Shown here piece by piece: positions 55,245 to 64,000 of a stretch of DNA of 64,000 nucleotides (position 1 is the stretch's first letter; every line of letters starts with the position of its first letter). Location: the NCBI GenBank assembly GCA_963576565.1, contig OY755042.1, forward strand, positions 99,938,185 to 100,002,184. The letters run 5' to 3'. The stretch comes from Aspidapion aeneum (taxonomy: Eukaryota; Arthropoda; Insecta; Coleoptera; Brentidae). The notes below the pieces were generated by a model, which had not been told where the DNA came from, did no database searches, and saw nothing but the letters and a program-made list of their open reading frames with translations. Both the position numbers and the translations under genes were made by a program.

Positions 55245-57085
55245 TACCGGCATTGTATTATACTGAAGGTTTGGCATTTTTTTCGGAACTTATTAAAACC
55301 ATGTGGTTTTCAATTTCTCCAACGGTGATCACAAGAATGTCAATCATTTAAAACACATCCTGACAGTGATTTACCAAGGCGGCCAAAAAAAACCGGAAAA
55401 TTTTTTTATGATAACTTACACACATATAATCGATTTTAATGGAACAAACTGCACTTGACTTATTATATTTTTTTGTCCGCCATGTCAAAATCCAAGATGG
55501 CAAACAAAATTAAATTGTACCCTTCAAAGATGCTCGTTTATTCTTGTGTTGCAAACATGTTTTAATCAGTTTTTTAAATCAGGAAAAAAGCTGCATTCTT
55601 GCCAGGCACACCAAGGTACAAATCAACAAAATCGGTTTGGTGGTTATAAAAAAAATATTTTTGTTTCAACCATTGCTTTGCTTATTATACGATTGCCTTG
55701 CTAATCATGTCTGCATTTATTTCCTTATAAATTCAATACTACTGAACCGATTTGAATGAAATAAAAAACATCTTGGTTAGAATGGATTGCTTTTTAAAGA
55801 TCATGATACTAATTCTTCAAACATGTTTTAGTTTTTATTTTAATTTGTAGGAAAGCACCCTCCACACAGCAAGGTACAAATTAGTAAAATCGGTGTGGTG
55901 TGTCTCAGAAAATCTAGTTGTCTCAGCCATTGTTTTACAAAAAATCAGTTCAGTAATAATGAAATACAAACACGAATGCAGACAGGAATTTTAATGCAAT
56001 CGTATAATTTGTAATAAACATGGCAGATTTTGTGATTTTATTACTTTGTACTTTGATAAGCGGGAGAAAAGTAGTGCTTTTCCAAAAATAATAATAAAAA
56101 ACTAAAACGTTTTCGACAAATAAGAATAAAGGTCCCTCTTTGAAGGGTCAAGGATGATTCTGTCAGACATCTTAACAAGAACAATCAATTCTCACTATGA
56201 TTTTTTTGATTTCACTAACATCGGTTCAGTAATAATGAGTTTAAAAGAAAATGAATGCAGACAGGATTGGCAATGCAATCGTATAATGATAATGTGTAAA
56301 ACAATGGTTGAAATAAAACTAGATTTTTTGAGAAACACCACACCGATTTTACTAACTTGTACCTTGTTGTGCGGGGGAATGGCGGGGGAAAAGTAATACT
56401 TTCCTATAAATTGAAATAAAAATACGCCATTTTGAAGAATTAAGTATGATTCTGTCCGCCATCTTAAATTTTAAAATGGCGATAAATTTTGATCATGATC
56501 TTAAAAACTCTCACTAGGATGGGCTTTATCTTATCAAAATCGGTTCAGTAGTAATGAATTTATAGAACCACCGAACCGATTTTGCTGATTGGTATCTTGC
56601 TGTGCGTGGCAAGAAAGCAGCTTTTTCCCTGATTTAAAAAAACTGATAAAACATGTTTGCAACACAAGAATAAATGAGTATCTTTAAACGGTACAATTTA
56701 AGTTTGTCCGCCATCTTGGATTTTCACACAGCGGACAAAAAAATATGTTTAGTCAATACTTAGATTAATTCTCTGCTAAGTGCAGTTTGTACCATTAATA
56801 TCAATCGTATAGTTCAAAAGTTATAACGAAAAAAATTGTCCGGTTTTTTTTGGCCAACCCGGTATGTCAATCCACAATCGGTTTCGGCCTCATTGGACCA
56901 TCCTCAGGAAGATGAAGGCAATATGATAGCTCCGCGTAGCGTATAAGCTATTGGAAACTAATCCAAGGGAAGATATCCCTACTAGTATTAAATTATACTG
57001 ATGATTTGGTGCCTTCGCTGAAAACTTAATAAAACTATGTGGTTTTCACTTTCTTACATGTCGATCACAAGGATATAGGCCATCC
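55245..57085. repeat. Direct-repeat pair, possibly Penelope-like, split by an insertion
   Basis: The block 'attatactgaaggtttggc...cttattaaaaccatgtggttttcaatttct' at 55250-55320 recurs as a close match at 56993-57055. A 'cggtttcggcctcattggaccatcctcagg' type stretch (56880-56910), often near Penelope-like ends, lies between. The palindromic element 55373-56863 is inserted within this unit. Family assignment is tentative. Confidence 0.45.
55373..56863. mobile_element. Palindromic element family F, long copy (1,491 bp)
   Basis: Left end ACCAAGGCGGCCAAAA, right end TTTGGCCAACCCGGT. The interior repeats the same segments in both orientations (GATGCTCGTTTATTCTTGTG and its reverse complement; TGTACCTTGTTGTGCG-like blocks), with a longer middle than the 780-bp copy. 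Small open frames here, such as 56154-56396, follow the repeats and are not genes. Confidence 0.8.
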
Positions 57086-57479
57086 TCAGGTGATAGCTCG
57101 TGAACATACCCAGGTATTGTCCAGGAGCCGAGACGCAGCTAGCCGAGCAACCAGCATTAATTACCCAGGAGCCTGCTATTAGTGCTATAGTCGGTAAATC
57201 CCCTAAAAAGTCGACTCACGACGACCACGACTGTTGTGCTAAAAAAGGAAAGAAGTCTGTCGTCTATAACCAAGCTCTACTTGGACGATAGCGATGTTAG
57301 ATAGATGCAAGTCTAACATGTAGCAGGAGCAACTTTTGGAAGGGGTGTAAAAGCGTGGGTCAACTTTGTTACTTGCTACATAATAAAAAGATCCCTGCCC
57401 TCGACAAAGAAGTGCCAGGCAAAATTAGGTCCTCATAGAGAAAGAAAACATGCATCCTAAGGGGCACGTGCATCAGTCT
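57086..57479. other. Probable LINE-derived DNA, unclassified
   Basis: A 63-codon open frame (57100-57291; PALITQEPAISAIVGKSPKK, HDDHDCCAKKGKKSVVYNQA) sits upstream of a LINE-type tail. It may be part of that LINE, but I do not recognise its motif. Confidence 0.3.
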
Positions 57480-57580
57480 GGTATATAGTGTACAGATAAA
57501 TCGGAGTTTGCGAAAAGGGTACGCCGTGTGCTGGACCACCAAAAATGGTCTCCTCACACCACTACTACTACTACTAGTAC
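57480..57580 (+). mobile_element. LINE 3' end with (TAC)n tail
   Basis: GTTTGCGAAAAGGGTACGCC, GTGTGCTGGACCACC and CTCACACC(ACT)n parallel the 3' end of the RNase H LINE at 34803 (TTGACGAAAAGGGCGCTTC, TGTGCCTAG, CACAC(TAC)n). Confidence 0.55.
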
Positions 57581-58247
57581 TGCTTTTTAATGTCCAGTGT
57601 TTATTTTTTTGTTAATTCATTGATTTCTAAGCTAGTCTTATGGTTTTTGCAACCGACCACTGCACAAAACGTAGGCATTTTTACAAAAAATTTAAAAAAT
57701 AACTAGGTTAACTACATGCGTTGTCAACGATATATCAACGCATCAGCTGATCTATTTCTGAAGTCATCCCAAAATGATCAATATGTTTTTGAAAAGTTAT
57801 TACTTTAAGATATTATAGGCCAACGCAAAAAATAAATACCACGCGCACATGTCGCGAAAGATATGCGGGAAATGTCAACTAGGGTGTTTGTAAAGTCGTA
57901 CAATAATATAATAATAAGCAATAATAAACGTATTCCAATGGGAAAAAATTCAATTTATGACATTGTTTTCAACACAGGAAACTAATTATCAGATTCCACA
58001 TAACTTTAATGTAAAAGCACCTTAATGGTCTGTTTTGAATGGACTTAAAAGTTTGTATTACTTTTTACGCAATTGTTTATATTAAATGAAGCATACAAGA
58101 ACAACATCTCAATATTAATCAAACATTGCGTTTGATTGAGAGCGAAATACAAAACGGCCTACAACCTCACATAACCTAACCTAAATCCCTTAGATATGAG
58201 AAGTTAGATTGCTGTCAATGTTTGTATGTGTGTGTGTGTTAAAGAAT
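57581..58247. other. No recognised gene
   Basis: Nothing assignable, besides a short CATAACCTAACCTAAATCC near 58170 and a (TG)n run just before the THAP element. Confidence 0.4.
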
Positions 58248-59014
58248 AGGGCATTTGACAGTAGAACAAAATAAATATATATTTATTTTTAGGTATATCT
58301 CTTTAGGTCTTGGGAATGCTAAAAACAAACTTTTTTGTTTAATATTTTCTCAAATTCATAGTTCTTTTAACTAAATAAATTCATTGAATTAAAACAATTA
58401 GCCACGTGATTCAAAACAGGCGGTCTACCAATCAGCAGCGAGTGACGTCACAAAAGAGTAAACGCCTCGAACGAACCTATTTTCTGTGTTATTTTCTTAT
58501 GGATGGTAATGTTTGCCTTGGTTTAAAGTGCGAATTAGCGTCCTAAATTAGAATTTATTTTGTGTTTTGCTTTTAAAAAACATATTCAATGGAAAACGGA
58601 CTCTCCAAAGCCGATAGCTCCAACTTTTGGTGGAAGGCTTCTTTGCCAACAACAGTGATTTTTGTTCTGCGGAATTTAGAAACGTTAAAATGTTGATTTT
58701 AGTATTCGATGAGTTGTTTTGTATATCACTGAAAGTTTTTGACGATATTCTTCGCCTACTTTTACTCATTTAGATTTTGAGGTTAGGTTATATGTTTGGC
58801 TTTTTTGTTTAATATGCCACTTATAATAGATTCAATTAAATACCCATTCGTTATTCTTTTAAGCATTAAGAAACAATTGCTTTTTTAAAACAAAATTTTC
58901 TAAATACATTTTGTTTCAAAGAATTCTTATGACCCTACCCTATTCATAACAAATTTCAAAACACCAAAATTATTATGAAGTGAGCTTTTTAATGTCTATT
59001 AATTGGTTACTCTG

Positions 59015-59175
59015 CATAGTCCTGCGTAGGTACTGCCTAGTCCTGCCTATGCACTGCCTAGCCTTGCATATGCACTGCTCAGTCCTACATTTAGCCTGCA
59101 TGTGCACTGCCTAATCCTGCATTTAAAAGTACTCCCTAGTCCTGCCTAATAACTGCCTAGCACCGCCTAAAAATT
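59015..59175. repeat. Minisatellite of the THAP element, copy 2
   Basis: Units of GTCCTGCCTATGCACTGCCT type, the reverse complement of 7235-7420. Confidence 0.85.
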
Positions 59176-59315
59176 TGTACACCTTTCTGCCTATTATAGT
59201 TGTTCACCCCTTGTAATAAACATAACCTCAAAAATTTCATGATCATTTACGAAATAGGTATATTTATTATAGACAACGTGAGAAAAATTAATAGAAACAA
59301 TTTAGCTATACTTAC

Positions 59316-59496
59316 ACCAAAGTGATCTTCACAAATGTAACGTGAAGATGTATTAGATAAGGCCCTTGGGTCTCTTCGAGCAAGTTCTAGCCACTTTTTC
59401 CATTCTTTTACTACTGTAGGCACATAAATAAACAGTTTTTCAGGTGTTTTATGCTAGTATTCGAACACTGAGGCACTACACACCACTTATTGGACA
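59316..59496 (-). pseudogene. THAP zinc-finger exon, nearly intact
   Basis: From the ATG at 59496 (minus) the frame reads MSNKWCVVPQCSNTSIK. A one-base deletion in an A run then shifts it, and in the corrected frame it continues TPEKLFIYVPTVVKEWKKWL, ELARRDPRALSNTSSRYICE, DHFG. All four zinc ligands of the C2CH site are visible: C-x4-C in CVVPQC and C-x2-H in CEDH, plus the P and W positions typical of THAP. It is followed directly by GTAAGT, a splice donor, matching the donor in copy 1. No stop codons occur apart from the frameshift, so this copy decayed less than copy 1. Confidence 0.85.
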
Positions 59497-59754
59497 TTTT
59501 TTTACATAAAAAACAGTAAAAACACAGACCAAAAACCAATAAACACTTGAACGCCGTGTATCTTTCCGCGAGTTTACTGCGCGTGACGTCATTACAATGC
59601 TAAGCTAGAAATTAGCGGCAAATTCAAATCGGAAATTAGAAAACTTGATTTTAAATATAGTCATGATAAAATATACTATTTTAATAATTTTGCGTAGCAA
59701 ATTAGGGATCTATGTATCATTCCAAACTCTTTTCTAAAATTTGTCAAATACCCT

Positions 59755-60178
59755 ATTGAAGTATATTCACGACCCATAATTCGAAGACGTGGGGCAAACA
59801 ATTCAATAAAAAAATTCAAAAAAATTGTGCGTTCTATTCTTGAATATGCTTTACAGAAAGTTTTTCAAAATTAATTTATACCCTAAAGATTTTATTAGTA
59901 TTATTACTTTTGAAATAAAGTTAATTTTGTTGAAACTGGTTTAAAGAAATTTGATTTTAGTATGAAATTTTATAAAATAATACATTTAAAAATTATACGA
60001 AGAGATAGAATAAAAATTTTAATAATCAACAAGTAGTTATTTAAATAAAAGAAAATGTCTTTCAAGTATACCTATTAACATAAATGAGTAAAAATATTCT
60101 AAAAAACTATTATAAAAAGAAACCATGATAATATTAATGAATATTCCATCTCTAATTTTACTTAAACAATCCCAATAA
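59755..60178. other. No recognised gene
   Basis: Nothing assignable. Confidence 0.4.
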
Positions 60179-60250
60179 TAGAAACAAAATTTTGGACTTT
60201 TCTTAATAAAAAATAAAAGACAATAGAAGTCCGAAATTTTGTTTCTACTC
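60179..60250. repeat. Small palindrome with Penelope-like tail sequence
   Basis: AGAAACAAAATTTTGGACTT is followed after ~25 bp by AGAAGTCCGAAATTTTGTTTCT. The same string in a single orientation (AGAAATAAAATTTTGGACTTCC) forms the 3' end of the Penelope-like fragment at 46380. Two tails meet head to head here. Confidence 0.65.
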
Positions 60251-60648
60251 AATCAGACATCGAGTTTCAAACAAATCCCAATAATCTTCCGCAAAACGAT
60301 ATAGCTGAATTCCTTTTGTGACCAAACATCAAAATTTGGTCATAAATTTATGAAAATACAGTTTTTTTATTTTTCAAAACATAAAAAAACTATTTTTTAG
60401 AAAATGGATGGATACGAACATTTTTCAGGCGCACGTTTTTTTCATCTTAATATGTATATAAAATATTTCTATAACCCTGATATGATTACAATAGTTGATA
60501 AAAATTCATCACCATGCTTTTCACAAGTGCTTAAACACCCACCAACCATTATTATTGTTTTCCTCTTTTTTAAATTCTATTTTAAAATGTCTTCATTTCC
60601 TTCGGTTCTAACAGATGTAGATGGCGCCACAAAACAGGAACTCCAGAA
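60251..60648. other. No recognised gene
   Basis: The 100-codon frame from 60404 contains a T-rich hydrophobic stretch, has no motif, and runs into the MITE at 60649; not supported as a gene. Confidence 0.35.
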
Positions 60649-60788
60649 TACCCTGTTTCCACCAATGCACCGAACCGAACCCCGATTCAAAAAACGCATC
60701 ACGTGATGGATTTGCACCTGTTTTAATTGCAGTGTCACCTGATGCGTTTTTTGAATCGAGATGGGCATGCATAGGTGGAAACAGGGTA
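60649..60788. mobile_element. Palindromic MITE, 140 bp
   Basis: TACCCTGTTTCCACCAATGC and GCATAGGTGGAAACAGGGTA, then GATTCAAAAAACGCATCACG mirrored by TGATGCGTTTTTTGAATC. Arms of ~57 bp around a short centre. Confidence 0.85.
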
Positions 60789-61262
60789 TAAGACATGCAA
60801 GAGTGGTTTTTGTCCTCACTTTGGGAAAATGTCGGAAAATATCCCTCTTTTTGAACCTATTAATTTTCTATAGGGAAAAATTACTTTCTAATTTTAAGTA
60901 AAGTTTACCCAATTTTAACCAAAAATGTGACCTGTCTTCATTTTTGTCAAGTAACAGATTAATCCATTGTATTGTATCAAAACAATTGTAAACTTTGGTA
61001 TTCTATTTAATTTAAAATATTTATGCCCAACTTACACAGAAGCTAGGATATTCTCTGAAAAATCATAAGATGAAGAAAGCTATCTCCTCTATAATATTCT
61101 ACTTTAAAAGTGTTTAAACCTTATACAAATCTCAAAAAATTATGTTAAGTCACGTCTGACTATTAATCCTCAATGTTTGTGAAGTTTTAGTAGGTACACA
61201 CAGAGTATAAAGAAAATGGTCAGCTACCGTTTTAAGGAATTTGTGTTTATCGTCAAATTTAA
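60789..61262. other. No recognised gene
   Basis: Nothing assignable. Confidence 0.4.
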
Positions 61263-61600
61263 CTTTTTACCTTTCTAGCCCGTGCAGGATAACGCCGAAA
61301 ATGTTTTTTGAATGTATTTTGACCTATTTTAGAAATATCCTCGTGCCGTGTGTCTAGGTCTGTGTGTGTATGTTAGTTCGTAACACGATAGCTCCTAAAC
61401 CACTAACCCAAATTTTATGAAATTATCAGGAAAATACTGTACTGTAAAAACCTAATTAAATTTTGGTCAAAATTCATTATTTTAAACGACAGTTTTTTGA
61501 CAGCTTAAAAACTGAAAATGCCGGAGCATTGCATCAATATGCAATCTAAGTTGAACTTAAGACTTAAATTGTAGATAAGAAAGTGGCCCCTTTAAAACAA
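61263..61600. mobile_element. MITE family B copy
   Basis: ACCTTTCTAGCCCGTGCAGG, TATTTTGACCTATTTTAG, GTGTGTGTATG, CGTAACACGATAGCTCCTAA; right end eroded. Confidence 0.7.
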
Positions 61601-61634
61601 GGTATTACCTAACCTAATTTGCTTATTTAAAATA

Positions 61635-62985
61635 TACAGGGTGCCCATTAAGGATGGCAGCCGGATTTATCTCAGATACTAGTACAGCTACGACTTCGGA
61701 AAAATTTTTTTATAACAAAATCGGGCTTTGTGAATTCACCTAAAATATTCTTGTTTCTGTAGCTCCCCGCTAGGGGACAGAAATAACATCTCCCAACTAT
61801 AAAAATTGAATTTTATAACAAAACTCTATGATAAATATACACACCATACCATATTCGTATTCCCTGAGAAATTCTGCATAATTTAGACTTGTACTTGTAC
61901 CTTTTTCTCACCTCCCCACATGGATGGAATGAAATGTCCCTTTTTATTTAAAAAATAATTACTTCTACGTGGTAACTAAACCGACTCTTATTATTTATTT
62001 TTCTTATTAAAAAAACCCTAAAAAATGCAAATATTCTTGACTTTTTGTTTAAATTAAAATTTTTACCTTTATTTTATAAGTACCAAACCTAAAAACCTAA
62101 ATTTCCTAAAAAATTCGGATACAAACACATCATATTTTTACTTGTAGTTATCAAGCGATATTCATTTAAGATGCTACTTAAATCCGCAAGTCAACACTTG
62201 ACTTAGTTTTAAAAATATTTAAAAAAGAGTTTTGTTTGTGTATTATCTGTTGAGACGAGACCTTATTTTGTTATTTGCATATCAAGTTATAATTTTTAAA
62301 CAATTTAATGTTTATTGACGTCTTATAATTTGTTATTATAACAGGTGTGACACATGCAAATAACAAAATAAGGTCTCGTCTCACCACATAATACACAAAC
62401 AAAACTATTTTTTAAATATCTTCAAAACTAAATCAAATTTTGACAGTAGTATCTTAAATAAATAGAGCCTGACAAATTCAAGTAAAAATATTAATAGGTT
62501 TATATCGGAATTTTTTTAAAAAATGAAGTTTTTTGGTTTGGTACTTTTAAAAAATTTCCTCTTTTGAAAAAAATTTAATTTAAACAAAAAATCAAGAATA
62601 CTTGCATTTTTTAGGGTTTTTTTAATAAGTCAAATAAATAATAATAGTCGGTTTATTTACCACGTAGAAAAAATTATTTTTTAAATAAAAAGTGACATTT
62701 TGATTCCATCCATGTGGGGAAGTGATAAAGAGGTACAAGTGATAGGTCCAAATTATGCAGAATATTTCAAGGAATACGAATATGGTAAAATTTGTTTATG
62801 TTTATCATAGAGTTTTGTCATAAAATGCAATTTTAATAGTTGGGAGGTGTTATTACTGCCCCCTAGCGGGGAGCTCCAGTAAATTCACAAGGCCCGATTT
62901 TGTTATAAAAAAAACTTTCCCGAAGTCGTAGCTGTACTAGTATCTGAGATAAATCCAGCTGTCATCCTTAATGAGACACCCTGTA
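61635..62985. mobile_element. Giant palindrome element, 1,351 bp, ~620-bp arms
   Basis: TACAGGGTGCCCATTAAGGA and TCCTTAATGAGACACCCTGTA, bordered by TA on both sides. The arms match along nearly their whole length: GATACTAGTACAGCTACGAC / GTCGTAGCTGTACTAGTATC; GAGACGAGACCTTATTTTGT near the centre mirrored at 62359-62378. Left and right arms differ by scattered substitutions and small indels. Non-coding. Confidence 0.9.
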
Positions 62986-63124
62986 TAGGTAAAGTTTACC
63001 CTTCAAAGGAAGTCCGTGCAACACGTGCAACAAAATCGACGCGCGAGGTTTTCGAGAGTTTTTTCAAATTTCATCATGAAATTGAAATGAAATATTATGT
63101 ATGTATGTGCCGACATTTTGTAAA

Positions 63125-64000
63125 ATGCCTAAGCTTTTTACGAAAATACATTTTTATTAAATATTGTACAGTAAGTATTTAAAAACTAAGGGCATGGTAA
63201 ATTTTGAAGGCCACAGCAACAAAAAATTTACTTTTTTATTACATTAAAAAAAAAACATTTTTATTTTAACTAGTTAACTCACTTTGGTACTTTTTTCTTC
63301 ATTGGGAGGAGGAGTTTTTCTTGTTCCTGATATGATAAGAAATTTCAGATAAGGTCACTCCTAAGCGTAAAAAATTTATATTTTTAACAAATTTTAAGGA
63401 TTATCAGGGGGAGGAAAAATAAAATCTTTATTTTTAAGATACAAAGTGTCAGATTTAAAAATAATTATTTCATTTTTATTAAAATTTTCTTAAAAATTGC
63501 AATACAGTCAGTGGCAAATTTGTGAAGTTATAGAAATTACAAACCTAAAAATTGAGTGTTATAAAAATTATTCCAAAAAAATATTGATAGAAAATCTAGC
63601 TTTTTTTCAACAAATAAGAAAAATTGTAAGTTTCCTTAATTATTATTAACAAGTCTTTAAATATGAAAATAACGGAAATCTTGAATTTTTTTTTTAATTA
63701 ATAAATTCTTTAGAATTTCTTAAAATGGTACCTATTTAGTTAATAAAATAACAATAAGATATTTCTTCATTACAATGATTCAGAAAAACATTTGTGCTTC
63801 TTAAATATTTAGAAGCTTTTTACGAAAAAACCTGAGATTACGACAATTTTATTAAATATTTTACAGTATTTAAAAACCAAGGACATGGTTAATTTTGAAG
63901 GCCATATCAAACAAGAAGTTGCCGTTTTTACATTTAAAAAAAAACATTTTTATTTGAACTAGTTAACTAACTTTGGTACTTTTTTCTTCATTAGGAGAAG
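63125..64000. repeat. Direct repeat, ~680-bp period, cut by window end
   Basis: 'aagctttttacgaaaa...attaaatattgtacag...aattttgaaggcca...aactagttaactcactttggtacttttttcttcatt' at 63131-63305 is repeated at 63810-63996. A tandem array of long units probably continues beyond the window. Confidence 0.75.

Larger units (their letters stand above)
58248..59754 (-). mobile_element. THAP-carrying DNA element, copy 2
   Basis: AGGGCATTTGACA to GTCAAATACCCT, each bordered by AT. Inverted relative to copy 1 (6656-8111) and matching it along its length: minisatellite, THAP exon, ACGTGATTCAAAACAGGCGG block near 58405. Length 1,507 bp. Confidence 0.8.

Noticed and set aside
60404..60706. 100-codon open frame
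   Set aside because: Its 3' half runs through the 140-bp palindromic MITE; the 5' half is T-rich hydrophobic sequence without homology that I can recognise.

Overview
This is eukaryotic, AT-rich, repeat-dense DNA, most likely from an insect or a related arthropod. The evidence is the repertoire of mobile elements (Jockey-like and RTE-like LINEs, a Penelope-like GIY-YIG fragment, hAT, pogo, piggyBac-like and Harbinger-like elements, a THAP-domain DNA element), TTAGG-like degenerate repeats, and the absence of any bacterial gene organisation. The order and species cannot be read from the window. No intact protein-coding gene is visible. Nearly every recognisable protein signature is a decayed transposable-element fragment, and the only plausible host coding sequence is a small exon-like stretch near 40.62-40.81 kb.

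Layout. 0-5 kb: a LINE C-terminal relic (minus strand), a possible piggyBac N-terminus, small MITEs, a truncated palindromic element and an 8-bp-TSD hAT MITE. 5.4-8.3 kb: a TTAA-flanked piggyBac-like MITE, then a Jockey 3' end split by a 1.46-kb THAP-carrying DNA element whose sister copy lies inverted at 58.2-59.8 kb. 9.5-19.3 kb: MITEs, a Jockey reverse transcriptase, foldback elements. 19.7-29 kb: an RTE tail, a GC-rich-ended element, minisatellites and two ~300-bp tandem arrays. 29.8-35.9 kb: a 97-bp-arm palindrome, a pogo-like element with a nested GC-rich hairpin, and an RT gene split by a 5'-truncated RNase H LINE with a perfect target duplication. 37-41.9 kb: a complete 1,088-bp hAT derivative, two pogo elements that keep the transposase N-terminus, the exon candidate, and an hAT core captured between duplicated flanks. 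42-48.5 kb: an RTE-like LINE, a Harbinger MITE, a 1.08-kb foldback between a LINE fragment and a Penelope GIY-YIG fragment, and an 894-bp hAT derivative with a perfect TSD and a nested MITE. 48.6-64 kb: a satellite-like array, MITEs, an 1.17-kb TIR element, a Tc1-like relic, a 1.49-kb palindromic element, the second THAP element, a 1.35-kb palindrome, and a direct repeat running off the window end.

The sequences do not work together as a pathway. The value of the window is its insertion history: several nestings can be ordered from target-site duplications and split reading frames. Many elements are long inverted repeats that would give double-stranded RNA if transcribed. Coordinates of repeat edges are generally good to a few bases where a TSD is quoted and to tens of bases otherwise. 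All family names rest on motif recognition by eye.
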